Assembly: GCA_963840275.1 (NCBI GenBank)
Contig: CAWIYK010000010.1
Location: forward strand, 310,001 to 374,000
Length of the DNA: 64,000 nt
Source of the DNA: Actinophytocola sp963840275
GTDB taxonomy: Bacteria; Actinomycetota; Actinomycetes; Mycobacteriales; Pseudonocardiaceae
Direction of reading: 5' to 3'
The notes beneath the pieces were generated by a model, which was not told where the DNA came from, made no database searches, and was given only the letters and a program-made list of their open reading frames with translations. Within the stretch, counting starts at the first letter, position 1; each line of letters begins with the position of its first letter. Positions 6,935 through 16,078 of the stretch are shown one piece after another. A program made the position numbers and the translations under genes.

Positions 6935-9136
6935 GTGAGCTTGGTGACCGCTGTCGTCGACATCGGCAGCTCTCATACCGTCACCGTGGTGCACGTGGCC
7001 GGGCGCCCGCCGCGCGTGGTCACCGTCGACGGCGCGCCCCTCGTCCCGTCCGCCGTGTTCCTGAACAGGGACGACCAGCTCGTCGTCGGGCACGACGCGC
7101 TGCGGATGGCCGCCACCGATCCCGCCCACCTCGAGAGCCGCGCCAAGGCCAGGATCGGCGAGCGCGAGGTGCTGCTCGGCGACACCGTCCTGCCGGTCAC
7201 CACGCTCGTCAAGGCGGTGCTGGTCAAGGTCGTGCGTGCCGCGTCGGCGCTCGCCGGGGACGCCGTCGGGCACCTCGTGCTCACGCATCCGGTCGGCTGG
7301 GACGAGGCACGCCTCGGCGCGCTGGTCGCCGCCGCGCGCGGTGTCGCGCCCCGCGTCAGCACCATCGCGGAGCCGGTCGGGGCCGGCGCCTGGTTCGCCA
7401 CCCGCGGCGAGGTCGGGGTCGACGGGGCGGAGCGGCTGCCGCTGGGCGGGGTGCTCGCCGTGCTCGACGTCGGCGGCGCGACCTCCGACGTGGCCGTGGT
7501 GCGCCGCGAGCCGTCCGGGATCGCTGTGATCGGGCACGACTCCATCGCCGACCTCGGCGGCGGCGACCTCGACCAGCGGGTCGTGGACCACCTGCGCGCC
7601 ACGGTCCCCGGGCTCGCGGAGCGGCTCGTGGACGCGTCCGCGCCAGGACGGGTCAGCCTGGTGCAGCTGCGCGAGCTGGTCGCGTTCCGGCGGGAGGTGC
7701 GGCGTGGCAAGGAACTGCTCTCCCGGCACCAGCGGGTGGAGCTGGCGCTGCCGGACGGGCTGCCGGCCGCCACGCTCACCCGCGCGGAGCTGGACGCCGT
7801 GGTCGGCCGCGACCTGGACCGGCTCACCGCGTTCACGCTGCGCACGATCGTGCGTGCCGGGGTGGAGCCTGCCGAGCTGACCGCGGTCCAGCTCGTCGGC
7901 GGGTCCGCGCGGATCCCGCTGCTGCTGCGGCTGCTCGCCGAGGTCGTCCCCGCGCACATCCAGCTCGACGACCAGCCGGAGGCGGCGGTCGTGCTCGGGG
8001 CGTGCGCGGTCGCGGTGTCGCACAGCGAGCCGGCTCCGCCTGTGTCCCCGCCCGTGGCACCGCCCGTTGCCGCACCCGTTTCCTCGCCGCCGGTCGCGGC
8101 TCGGCGGTCGAGGACCTTGGTCGCGCTGGTCGCCGCCGTCGCGGTCGGGGCGGCGCTGCTGGCCTACGGGTTCCTCACGCCGCCGGAGTCGATCCGCGGC
8201 GGGGCGGCCGCGACCACCGAGCGGTTCACCCTCGACACGCCGGTGCGTGGCGACGCGCTGGTCGGCGCGGGCGTGCCGGCGGACGGCATGATCACCGGGA
8301 CGCTCGGGGGGCCCGCGCGGATGTTCGACGGGGTCACCGACGTCGACTGGACCGTGTCCGGACTGCTCGACCCCGCCACCGCCGAGCTGGTCGCCGCCGG
8401 CGCGCCCAAGCCGCCGCCGGAGGCCCGCTGGGTGCTGGTCGACGCGTCGATCCGGGCGCGGGCCGCGGTGTCGGCGCCGTACTACCTCGCCGACACCTAC
8501 CTGCTCGACGACCGCGGCCTGCTGATCTCACCGGCCAGGGACGTCGCGATGCCCAGCACGTGCCCGACCGTGGCGCCGCCCGCGCTCGCCGCCGGCAAGG
8601 TGGCCCGGCAGTGCCTCGCGTTCCTCGTGTCGGTGCGGACGCCGGTCACGGCGGTCGCGATCAGCGCGGTGTCCGGTGGGCGGCAGTCCGGCGTGCTGGT
8701 GCCCCTCACCGGTGGTCCGGTGGTCGCCGGGCCCGCGCCGAGGGGACCGACGGTGCCGCTCGGCGTCCTGCGGCCGTTGCGGCTGAGGGACGCCACCGTG
8801 GCCGCCGCGATCGTGGACGTCGTGACCGCGCCGGGCGCCTACGTCGGCGCCGACGTGGTGGTCCGACCGGGGTCGCGAGCCGTGCTGGTGCGCGCGGTCG
8901 CGCGGACCGACCGCGAGGTGTCGGTGTCCGAGCTCGCCGCGCACGTGCTTCTCCGCGACGACCGCTACCAGCCGGTCCAGGCGCTAGCGGCGTCCGGCCG
9001 GCACGGCTGTGACTCGGGGAAGGCGTCCGGGCGGGTCGTGGTGTGTGCCGTGTTCGCGGTGCCGGTCGGGATGCCGCTCGGCACCGTGGCGTGGGCCGGT
9101 GACGACGCGCGGCCGTTCTTCTGGCAGCTGCCATGA
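6935..9136 (+). CDS. Membrane-anchored Hsp70-like protein with extracytoplasmic domain
   Basis: 733 residues from GTG 6935 (upstream GAAAGG; a TTG at 6917 is the alternative). Residues 1-360 form an Hsp70/actin-type ATPase: phosphate-1 loop VVDIGSSHTVTVV, phosphate-2 VLDVGGATSDVAVV, adenosine loop LVGGSARIPLLLR. A Pro-rich linker (about 365-390) leads to one membrane helix (about 393-413), then about 320 residues of unrecognised domain outside the membrane. There is no Hsp70 substrate-binding domain. Its stop overlaps the next Hsp70-like gene by 4 bp. The role is unknown; the design suggests a cytoplasmic ATPase coupled to an outside sensor. Confidence 0.82.
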   Translation: MSLVTAVVDIGSSHTVTVVHVAGRPPRVVTVDGAPLVPSAVFLNRDDQLVVGHDALRMAATDPAHLESRAKARIGEREVLLGDTVLPVTTLVKAVLVKVVRAASALAGDAVGHLVLTHPVGWDEARLGALVAAARGVAPRVSTIAEPVGAGAWFATRGEVGVDGAERLPLGGVLAVLDVGGATSDVAVVRREPSGIAVIGHDSIADLGGGDLDQRVVDHLRATVPGLAERLVDASAPGRVSLVQLRELVAFRREVRRGKELLSRHQRVELALPDGLPAATLTRAELDAVVGRDLDRLTAFTLRTIVRAGVEPAELTAVQLVGGSARIPLLLRLLAEVVPAHIQLDDQPEAAVVLGACAVAVSHSEPAPPVSPPVAPPVAAPVSSPPVAARRSRTLVALVAAVAVGAALLAYGFLTPPESIRGGAAATTERFTLDTPVRGDALVGAGVPADGMITGTLGGPARMFDGVTDVDWTVSGLLDPATAELVAAGAPKPPPEARWVLVDASIRARAAVSAPYYLADTYLLDDRGLLISPARDVAMPSTCPTVAPPALAAGKVARQCLAFLVSVRTPVTAVAISAVSGGRQSGVLVPLTGGPVVAGPAPRGPTVPLGVLRPLRLRDATVAAAIVDVVTAPGAYVGADVVVRPGSRAVLVRAVARTDREVSVSELAAHVLLRDDRYQPVQALAASGRHGCDSGKASGRVVVCAVFAVPVGMPLGTVAWAGDDARPFFWQLP

Positions 9137-10134
9137 CGTTGGTGATCGACTTCGGGACCGTCAACACGGTCGCCGTGCTCGACGGCCGGCTGGTCACCGT
9201 GGACGGGGCGCCGTGGATCCCGTCCGCCGTCTACGCCGGCGACGGCGGTGTCGTCGTCGGGGTGGACGCGCTCGAGCTGGCGCGGGGCGGTGGCGCGGAA
9301 CGGCTGGTCACCGGGTCGGCCGACGCGGTGTTCGCGCGGGTGGTGGCGGCCGCGCGTGAGCAGGGCGTCGTCGACGAGCTGGTGCTGACCCATCCGGCCG
9401 GGTGGGGCCCGGACCGCGTCGGGGAGCTGGTCGCCGCCGCCGGCGGGCTCGTGCCGCGGCTGCGCACGGTGCCGGAGCCGGTCGCGGCCGCCGCCGGTCT
9501 CGGTCTCGTCGTCGGCGAGTCGGTGCTGGCGGTGGACGCCGGCGGCGGGACGTGCGAGATCGCCGTGGTGCGCAGGGATCCCGGCGGTTTCGTGGTGCTG
9601 GCCGACGGCGTGCTGCCCCTCGGCGGCGACGACCTCGACCAGCGGATCGTCGACCGGGTGTCGCCGTCGCTGCGCACGCCGGCCGACGACCCCGGCACGC
9701 GGCTGGCACTGCGCGACCAGGCCCGGGCGGGCAAGGAGTTGCTGTCGCGGCACGACTCCGCGGAGATCGTGCTGCCGGACCACCGCGCAGTCCGCCTCCA
9801 CCGCGACGAGTTCGAACGCCTCATCGCACCGGACGTCGAGGACCTCGTCACGCTCGCCGCCACCGTCGCCGGGCAGCTGTACTTCTCGAAGATCCTGCTG
9901 GTCGGCGGCACCAGCCGCGTGCCGCTCGTCGCACGCCGTCTCGCGGAGGCGAGTGGCCGCCCCGTGGTCGCCGACCCGGAACCGGAGACCGCCGTGGCCC
10001 GCGGCGCGCTGCTCGTGCCGCCTGCTTTGGTGCGGGAGCCGGCCAGTGCTGTGCCTGTGGTCGGTGGTGGTCTGGGTGCCCCTGTTCGCGACGCCGAGCG
10101 TTCCCGACTCGTCGAGGACTCTCGACGCGCGTAG
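9133..10134 (+). CDS. Hsp70-like ATPase, nucleotide-binding domain only
   Basis: 333 residues, almost wholly one Hsp70/actin-fold ATPase: LVIDFGTVNTVAVLDG at the start, AVDAGGGTCEIAVVRRD in the middle and ILLVGGTSRVPLVARRL towards the end. There is no substrate-binding domain or membrane helix; the last 40 residues are low complexity. It starts on the ATGA overlap with the membrane-anchored paralogue and shares its sequence style (ELLSRH, GGDDLDQRIVD), so the pair arose by duplication and is probably co-translated. Partner and function are unknown. Confidence 0.8.
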   Translation: MTLVIDFGTVNTVAVLDGRLVTVDGAPWIPSAVYAGDGGVVVGVDALELARGGGAERLVTGSADAVFARVVAAAREQGVVDELVLTHPAGWGPDRVGELVAAAGGLVPRLRTVPEPVAAAAGLGLVVGESVLAVDAGGGTCEIAVVRRDPGGFVVLADGVLPLGGDDLDQRIVDRVSPSLRTPADDPGTRLALRDQARAGKELLSRHDSAEIVLPDHRAVRLHRDEFERLIAPDVEDLVTLAATVAGQLYFSKILLVGGTSRVPLVARRLAEASGRPVVADPEPETAVARGALLVPPALVREPASAVPVVGGGLGAPVRDAERSRLVEDSRRA

Positions 10135-10139
10135 TCGCG

Positions 10140-10209
10140 GGCCTACCGCTGGTCGGTGCCGGAGCTGCATACCGCACAGGCGGCCGGTCGCAGGCCGGCT
10201 CGGTAGGCC
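10140..10209. terminator. Inverted repeat between convergent Hsp70-like and pepA genes
   Basis: GGCCTACCG (10140-10148) and its complement CGGTAGGCC (10201-10209) flank a 52-base centre with further GGCC/CCGG pairing. It fills the 81 bp between two convergent stop codons, so it could end transcription from both sides. There is no T-run and the loop is long, so this is a weak call. Confidence 0.35.
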
Positions 10210-10215
10210 TGAGGG

Positions 10216-11709
10216 TCAGCCGTTCTCGGCGATGTCGGCGAGCACGGCGGCGAGGGTGCGGACCGGCACGCCGGTGCCGCCCTTGCCGGTGTAGCCCCAC
10301 GGGCCGCCGTTGTTGAACGCCGGGCCGGCGACGTCCAGGTGCACCCACGGCACACCGTCGGCGACGAACTCGCGCAGGAACACGCCCGCGGCGAGCATTC
10401 CCGCCCACCGGTGGCCGGTCACGTTCGCCAGGTCCGCGAGGCGGGAGTCGAGGTCACCGCGCAGTTCCTCCGGCAGCGGCATCGCCCAGCCGCCCTCGCC
10501 GGTGGCCCGCGCGATCCCCGCCACGCGGTCGCGGAACTCGTCGGAACCCATGATCCCCGGGGTGCGGCGGCCGAGCGCGACGATCTGCGCGCCGGTCAGC
10601 GTGGCCGCCTCGATGAGGTAGTCCGGCTCGTCCTCGCACGCGCGCACGATCGCGTCGGCCAGGATCAGCCTGCCCTCGGCGTCGGTGTTGAGCACCTCGA
10701 CGGTCTTGCCGCCGTACATGGTGAGCACGTCGCCGGGCCGGTACGCGGCACCGGAGGGCATGTTCTCCGCCATCGGCACGGTCGCGGTGATCTCGAGCGG
10801 GTACTTGAGCTTCGCGGCGAGCACGACGGTCGCGACGATCGCCGCGGCGCCGGACATGTCCGACGTCATCTCTTCCATGTTCGCGGCCGGCTTGATCGAG
10901 ATGCCGCCGGTGTCGAACGTGATGCCCTTGCCGACGAGCGCGACCTTCTTGCGTGCCTTCGGGCCCTTGTAGGACATCCGCACCACGCGCGGCGGCCGGG
11001 CCGAGCCCATGCCGACGCCGAGCACGCCGCCGAAGGCGGCCTTGCGCAGCGCCTTCTCGTCCAGGATCTCGACCTCGACGCCGGCCGCCTTGCCCAGCAC
11101 GGCGGCGCGGTCGGCGAACGACGCGGGGAACAGGTCGTTCGGGGGCGTGTTCACGAAGTCGCGGGCGGTCCCGACGGCCTCAGCGATCGCGGTCGCGGCC
11201 TTCAGCGTCGCGCGGTGCTCCTTCGCGGCGCCCTCGGCCGGGCTCACCACGTCCATCCGCTCGAGCGGGGCGTCGCCCGGCTCGGACCGGTACTCGGTGA
11301 ACTTGTACGCCCCCAACAGGGTTCCCTCGACGGTCGCCTGCAGGTCCACAGTGGACAGTGTGCTGAGCGCGCGCTTCGTGCCGGCGAGCGCGCGGGCCGC
11401 GGCACCGGACGCGCGGCGCACCTGCTCCGCGGTCGGCCCCGCCTCGTCGGACCTGCCGAGCCCGGCGGCGACGACGAGCCCGGCCGCCACCTTGCCCATG
11501 CTCGGGATCTTCACGACCTCGTCCTGCTTGCCGGTCGCGCCGACGGTGCGCAGCACCTCGGCGAGCGTCCCGCCGAACGCGGCGTCGACCCGCTCGCTGC
11601 CCGGCGCGAGCCCGAGGCCGGCCTCGTCCTGCACGGTGCCGATGATCACCGCGTCGACGCCTGCGTCGTCCGCCGTGGTGTTGGTCAGTGCCAGCTTGGG
11701 CGCGGTCAA
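10216..11709 (-). CDS. pepA: Leucyl (cytosol, M17) aminopeptidase
   Basis: 497 residues if started at TTG 11709, which has an AGGAG site 7-8 bases upstream; the ATG at 11742 would add 11 residues and lacks such a site. The M17 catalytic domain shows the metal ligands and active-site segments GKGITFDTGGISIKP (Lys, Asp) and NTDAEGRLILADA (the NTDAEGRL signature), with an N-terminal macrodomain-like half. It removes N-terminal residues from peptides in the cytosol using two metal ions. Positionally equivalent to M. tuberculosis pepB (Rv2213). Confidence 0.95.
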   Translation of the reverse strand: MTAPKLALTNTTADDAGVDAVIIGTVQDEAGLGLAPGSERVDAAFGGTLAEVLRTVGATGKQDEVVKIPSMGKVAAGLVVAAGLGRSDEAGPTAEQVRRASGAAARALAGTKRALSTLSTVDLQATVEGTLLGAYKFTEYRSEPGDAPLERMDVVSPAEGAAKEHRATLKAATAIAEAVGTARDFVNTPPNDLFPASFADRAAVLGKAAGVEVEILDEKALRKAAFGGVLGVGMGSARPPRVVRMSYKGPKARKKVALVGKGITFDTGGISIKPAANMEEMTSDMSGAAAIVATVVLAAKLKYPLEITATVPMAENMPSGAAYRPGDVLTMYGGKTVEVLNTDAEGRLILADAIVRACEDEPDYLIEAATLTGAQIVALGRRTPGIMGSDEFRDRVAGIARATGEGGWAMPLPEELRGDLDSRLADLANVTGHRWAGMLAAGVFLREFVADGVPWVHLDVAGPAFNNGGPWGYTGKGGTGVPVRTLAAVLADIAENG

Positions 11710-11809
11710 CGAAAGCTCCTGTCGGTCGAGTTGCTGACGCATGCTAACGACTTGTTTCTTCCCTGCCCACCGTCAGGTGGCCGTGACCGGGTCTGACACC
11801 GTTGGGCCC

Positions 11810-12736
11810 GTGCTCGAACCGGTACGGACCGTTGATCGCCTCGCGGGCGGTGTGGTGTCGACGTTCGGCGCCGGGCTGTTCCTCGGGCTCGCACCCGCCG
11901 CGTCGCTCGCCGGCTGGTGGCTGGTGGTCGGCATGGTGCTCGCCGCCGCCCTCGCCGTCCTCTTCGCACTGTCCACACCGGAGCAGGCGCCGGCCGCGCC
12001 CCTGGTCGGCATTCCCGCCCGGCTGGCCGTCGCGGTCGCGGTCGCCGGCACCTTCGGCCGGTACGTGCTGCCGGACCGTCCGCAGGTCGCGGCGGTCGGG
12101 CTCGTCGTCGTGGTGGCGGCACTCGTGCTGCTCGCGCCGCCGCTTCCCCTGTTCGTCGCGCGGGTCGCGGCGGTCGTCGTGCTCGCCGTGCTGGTGGTCG
12201 TCGCGGTCGCGTGCTTCACGATCACGCCGGTCTCCCTCGCGGTCACGCCGCCCGCGGACAGCCCCGGCACGGACGACCCGCTCGGGCTGCTGCCGGCCGC
12301 CGCGCTGCTCTACGTCTGTTTCGCGGGCGCCCCGAGCGGCGGCCGCCGGTCGCGGTTCGGCGTGGTCGCGGCCGTGCTCGCGGTGTGCCTCGCGGTCGGC
12401 GTCGGCGCGCTGCGTCAGCTCGGCGGCGAGCGGCTCGCGCTGTCGCGGGTGCCGCTGCTCGACGCGCTGGCCGCCGCGGACGCGACGTCGCTGTCCCTGC
12501 TGCTCGCGCTCGGGGTGACGGTCGGCTGCGCGTTCGCGCTCCGCGGCGCCCTCGGCGACGTCCGCGACCTCGCGCCGGCCGGTCGCCCCGCGAACTTCGT
12601 GGTCGGGCTCGCGGCGGGCCTCACCGCCCTCGGCGCGGTGCTGCTCGACCCGGTTCACGCCCTGGTGGGGGCAGCCGTCCTCCTACTGGGTGAGGCCGGG
12701 TTCCGGATGCTTGCCGGGCGCCGGGATCGGGCATAG
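11810..12736 (+). CDS. Multi-pass membrane protein of unknown function
   Basis: About 308 residues from GTG 11810 (the frame is open from 11741; the extra N-terminus is not membrane-like and overlaps the pepA start). Nine or so hydrophobic Ala/Val/Leu segments separated by short Arg-rich loops, for example RVAAVVVLAVLVVVAVACF and GLAAGLTALGAVLLD. No transporter signature is visible, although its size and shape resemble small permease-like proteins. It diverges from pepA and is followed 63 bp later by ilvE. Confidence 0.65.
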   Translation: MLEPVRTVDRLAGGVVSTFGAGLFLGLAPAASLAGWWLVVGMVLAAALAVLFALSTPEQAPAAPLVGIPARLAVAVAVAGTFGRYVLPDRPQVAAVGLVVVVAALVLLAPPLPLFVARVAAVVVLAVLVVVAVACFTITPVSLAVTPPADSPGTDDPLGLLPAAALLYVCFAGAPSGGRRSRFGVVAAVLAVCLAVGVGALRQLGGERLALSRVPLLDALAAADATSLSLLLALGVTVGCAFALRGALGDVRDLAPAGRPANFVVGLAAGLTALGAVLLDPVHALVGAAVLLLGEAGFRMLAGRRDRA

Positions 12737-12799
12737 TAGGACGCCAAACAGTCCGATTGCCGATTCTCTGAGCGGCTCGTCGAGAGTTACGGTGCTCAC

Positions 12800-13894
12800 A
12801 TGACACAGTCATTCACGAGGACTCCCCATCCCGCGCCGGCGACCCCGGAGCGGATCGCGGAGGTATTGGCCAACCCGGGCTTCGGCCAGCACTTCACCGA
12901 CCACATGGTGACTGTCCGCTGGAACCGCGCCGACGGCTGGCACGGAGCGACGGTGGAGCCGTACCGGCCCATCGAGCTCGACCCGGCGGCCATGGTGCTG
13001 CACTACGGTCAGGCGATCTTCGAGGGCCTCAAGGCCTACCGGCACACCGACGGCTCGATCGCGTCGTTCCGGCCCGAGGCGAACGCGGCGCGGTTCCGGT
13101 TGTCCGCGCGCCGACTCGCGATGCCGGAGCTGCCGGACGAGCTGTTCCTCGACTCGCTGCGCGAGCTGCTCGCCGTCGACGGGCACTGGGTGCCGGAGCA
13201 GGACGAGGAGTCGCTGTACCTGCGGCCGTTCATGATCTCCACCGAGCGCGGGCTCGGCGTGCGCCCCGCGTCGGAATACCTGTACGTGCTGATCGCGTCG
13301 CCGGCCGGGTCGTACTTCGCGAGCGGGATCAAGCCGGTGAGCGTGTGGCTGTCGACGGAGTACGTGCGCGCGGCGCCCGGCGGCACCGGCGCGGCCAAGT
13401 TCGCCGGCAACTACGCCGCGTCGCTCGTCGCGCAGGCGCAGGCCGCGGAGCAGGGCTGCGACCAGGTGGTGTGGCTGGACGCGGTGGAGCGCCGGTGGGT
13501 CGAGGAGATGGGCGGGATGAACCTGTTCTTCGTCTTCGGCTCCGGGGCCGACGCCCGCGTCGTCACGCCGGAGCTGTCCGGCTCGCTGCTGGCCGGCATC
13601 ACGCGTAACTCGTTGCTGACGCTCGCCTCCGAGCTGGGGTACGCCGTCGAGGAGCGGCGGATCTCCACCGAGGAGTGGGAGAAGAAGGTCGAGTCCGGCG
13701 AGCTGAGCGAGGTCTTCGCGTGCGGCACCGCGGCCGTGATCACGCCGGTCGGGTCGGTCAAGCACGCCGAGGGGTCGTTCTCGATCAACGGCGGTCAGTC
13801 CGGCGAGGTGTCGATGCGGCTGCGTGCCGCGCTGACCGCGATCCAGCGCGGCACCGCGGCGGACTCGCACGGCTGGATGACCACGCTCAGCTGA
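12800..13894 (+). CDS. ilvE: Branched-chain amino acid aminotransferase
   Basis: 364 residues, class IV fold-type PLP aminotransferase of the actinobacterial IlvE type. The PLP lysine is K200 in GTGAAKFAGNYAASLVAQ; other family marks are LHYGQAIFEGLKAYR, LYLRPFMISTERGLGV and EEMGGMNLFFVFG. It carries out the last step of Leu, Ile and Val synthesis. Its stop overlaps the cobS 3' end by 8 bp on the opposite strand. It keeps the position seen in M. tuberculosis (Rv2210c) next to the cobS/cobT pair. Confidence 0.96.
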   Translation: MTQSFTRTPHPAPATPERIAEVLANPGFGQHFTDHMVTVRWNRADGWHGATVEPYRPIELDPAAMVLHYGQAIFEGLKAYRHTDGSIASFRPEANAARFRLSARRLAMPELPDELFLDSLRELLAVDGHWVPEQDEESLYLRPFMISTERGLGVRPASEYLYVLIASPAGSYFASGIKPVSVWLSTEYVRAAPGGTGAAKFAGNYAASLVAQAQAAEQGCDQVVWLDAVERRWVEEMGGMNLFFVFGSGADARVVTPELSGSLLAGITRNSLLTLASELGYAVEERRISTEEWEKKVESGELSEVFACGTAAVITPVGSVKHAEGSFSINGGQSGEVSMRLRAALTAIQRGTAADSHGWMTTLS

Positions 13895-14597
13895 GGACCA
13901 CCAGCACGGTCGTGGTGGCGAGCTCACTCGCGGCGCCGAGCACGTCGCCGGTGACACCGCCGAACCGTGTGCGGGTGTGCCGCACGAGCAGCAGGACGAG
14001 CCCGGTGGCGACGGCGATCGCCACCGGGCCGCGCCATCCCGTGACCAGGCTCGCGGCCGCGAGTGCGCCCAGCCACGCGGCGGGGACCACGGCGCGTTGC
14101 GTGCCGGCGACGAGTGCGCCGAGCCCGTCCGCCCGCGCGGCGGGAACACCGACGTGGCAACAGATCCCGAAGACGGCCCGGCCGGTGGCGACGGCGAGGA
14201 GCAGTGCCGGCCACGTGTCGATCGCCGCCGCCTGCGCGCCGAGGACGAGGACCAGCACGACGACCCCGAACGGCCCGACGGGCCCGTCCCGCATGATCGC
14301 CAGCGCCCGGTCGGGCGGGCCGTAGGAGCCGAGGCCGTCGGCGGTGTCGGCGAGCCCGTCGAGGTGCAGCCCGCGGGTGCAGGCCGCGAGGAACCCGACG
14401 ACCAGGATTCCGGCGAGCAGCCGGTCGACGCCAGCGAGGTCGAGCAGGACGAGCAGCCCGGCCGCGGCGGCCCCGAGGAGCAGCCCCACGAGCGGCGCCA
14501 TGGCGATGGCCCGCCGCGCGACGTCCCGGTCGACGTGCCCCACCCGCACGGGCGCCACCGTGAGCCACGACACCGCGAGCCGCAGCGCGGCGGTCAT
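13887..14597 (-). CDS. cobS: Adenosylcobinamide-GDP ribazoletransferase (cobalamin synthase)
   Basis: 236 residues from ATG 14597, which forms a TGATG junction with the cobT stop. An integral membrane protein (five or six hydrophobic segments) with the family signature LHLDGLADTADGLGSYGP and RALAIMRDGPVGPFG. It joins adenosylcobinamide-GDP and alpha-ribazole to give adenosylcobalamin. Frames reading on upstream from 14597 to 15458 are shadows of cobT and do not belong to this protein. Third gene of a cobU-cobT-cobS run for the nucleotide-loop end of the pathway. Confidence 0.93.
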   Translation of the reverse strand: MTAALRLAVSWLTVAPVRVGHVDRDVARRAIAMAPLVGLLLGAAAAGLLVLLDLAGVDRLLAGILVVGFLAACTRGLHLDGLADTADGLGSYGPPDRALAIMRDGPVGPFGVVVLVLVLGAQAAAIDTWPALLLAVATGRAVFGICCHVGVPAARADGLGALVAGTQRAVVPAAWLGALAAASLVTGWRGPVAIAVATGLVLLLVRHTRTRFGGVTGDVLGAASELATTTVLVVLS

Positions 14598-16063
14598 CAG
14601 TCGGTGGGTGGTGAGTTGGTCTCGCCGCTGGTGGCCGGTTTGGTGCCGGCCGCCGGCTTGGTGGCAGGTTTGGGGTCGGCTGCTGGTTCGATGGTTGTGG
14701 TGTCGGGCTCGCCGCTGGTGGCCGAGCTGGAGCTGGCGGCTGGCTCTGCGGCGGGTGGGACGGCGTCCGCTTCGAGTCCGGCACCGGGTTCGGCGGGATC
14801 GGTCTCGGTGCTGGTGGCTGGTGCGGCGTCGGGCGCCGGTGGGACTGCGTCCGTTTCGAGGCCGGCGCTCGGTTCGGCAGACGCGGTGTTGGGCTCGGTG
14901 CTGGGGGCGGGTGCGGCGTCGGATGCCGGTGGTACCGCGTCCGCTTCGAGTCCGGCGCCTGGCTCGGCCGAAGCCGCTTCCGTCGTGGTGTGCGGGGCGT
15001 CGGTACCGGCCGCTGACTCCGCGGCCGTCGACGCGTCGCGGTCGGTCACGCCCGCGGTCTCGAAGGTGGCCATCTCCGCCAGCACCCGCACCGCCATCGC
15101 GAGCAGTGGGATCGCGGCCGTGGCGCCGGAACCCTCGCCGAGGCGCATGTTCAGTTCCAGCAACGGTTCCAGGTCCAGCTGCGCCAACACGAGCGTGTGC
15201 GCGGGCTCGGTCGACCGGTGACCGGCCACCCACCACGCACGCGCGCCCGGCGCCAGCTCCTCCGCCACCAGGGCCGCCGCCCCCGACACCACCCCGTCCA
15301 GCACCACCGGGGTCCTGCGCACCGCGGCCTGCGCCAGAAACCCCGCCATGGCCGCGATGTCCGCGCCGGCCACGGTCCGCAGCAGCGCCACCGGATCGGC
15401 CGTCACCGGCTTCGCCCGGCGCAGCGCGTCGCGGATGGCCGCGGTCTTGCGCATCCACGTCCGGTCGTCGATTCCGGTGCCGCGGCCGACGACCGCCACC
15501 GGCTCGGTGCCCGTCAGCGCCGCGACCAGGACCGCGGCCGGCGTCGTGTTGCCGATGCCCATGTCGCCGGCCACCAGCAGGTCCGCGCCGGAGTCGACCT
15601 CCTCGTCCGCGATCGCCCGGCCGGCCGCCAGCGCGGCCTCGACCTCGTCGCGGGTCATCGCGTCCTCGACGTCGATCGAGGCGGACGACTGCCGCACCTT
15701 GTGCTCGCCGACCGTGGTGTCGACCGCGACGGAGATGTCCACCACGCGCACCCCGGCGCCCGCGATCCCCGCGAGGACGTTGATCGCCGCGCCGCCGGCC
15801 TGGAAGTTCGCCACCATCTGCGCGGTGACCTCGCTCGGGTACGCCGACACACCGCGCCCGGCGACGCCGTGGTCACCCGCGAACACGACCACGCGCGGCC
15901 GCCGCAGCGGGTGCGGCGGGCACTCGCCCTGACACGCCGCGAGCCACGTGCCGAGCTCCTCGAGCCGACCCAGCGCGCCGCGCGGTTTGGTGAGCTGGTC
16001 GTGCCGCGCCTCCGCCGCCTGTCGCACGGCCTCGTCCGGTGGGCTGACGACCTCGAACTCCAC
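14597..16063 (-). CDS. cobT: Nicotinate-nucleotide-dimethylbenzimidazole phosphoribosyltransferase with repeat-rich C-terminal extension
   Basis: 488 residues; CobT is normally about 350. The catalytic core ends near residue 340: GDHGVAGRGVSAYPSEVT, GDMGIGNTTPAAVLVAAL and the catalytic Glu in NMRLGEGSGATAA (about residue 310). From about 345 onward there is a roughly 140-residue Ala/Pro/Glu/Thr tail with three near-identical repeats around GLEADAVPP and then KPAT-type repeats. The core activates dimethylbenzimidazole to alpha-ribazole phosphate; the tail has no known role in the family. Separated from cobU by 15 bp. Confidence 0.93.
   Translation of the reverse strand: MEFEVVSPPDEAVRQAAEARHDQLTKPRGALGRLEELGTWLAACQGECPPHPLRRPRVVVFAGDHGVAGRGVSAYPSEVTAQMVANFQAGGAAINVLAGIAGAGVRVVDISVAVDTTVGEHKVRQSSASIDVEDAMTRDEVEAALAAGRAIADEEVDSGADLLVAGDMGIGNTTPAAVLVAALTGTEPVAVVGRGTGIDDRTWMRKTAAIRDALRRAKPVTADPVALLRTVAGADIAAMAGFLAQAAVRRTPVVLDGVVSGAAALVAEELAPGARAWWVAGHRSTEPAHTLVLAQLDLEPLLELNMRLGEGSGATAAIPLLAMAVRVLAEMATFETAGVTDRDASTAAESAAGTDAPHTTTEAASAEPGAGLEADAVPPASDAAPAPSTEPNTASAEPSAGLETDAVPPAPDAAPATSTETDPAEPGAGLEADAVPPAAEPAASSSSATSGEPDTTTIEPAADPKPATKPAAGTKPATSGETNSPPTD
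14720..14983 (-). repeat. In-frame ~90 bp tandem repeats in the cobT tail
   Basis: Three consecutive units of about 30, 30 and 28 codons encode AEPGAGLEADAVPP, AEPSAGLETDAVPP and AEPGAGLEADAVPP (CobT residues 366-379, 396-409, 424-437), each followed by an Ala/Pro/Asp spacer. Unit length stays a multiple of three, so expansion or loss would keep the frame and cobS coupling. Confidence 0.85.
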
Positions 16064-16078
16064 GGGGCATTCCTCCAG

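Noticed and set aside
11341..11360. TCCACAGTGGAC as an additional DnaA site
   Set aside because: It is a short palindrome common in coding DNA and does not match the 9-mer; it lies inside pepA.
13887..15458. 523-codon frame including cobS
   Set aside because: Only codons from 14597 down are cobS; the upstream part is the other frame of cobT.
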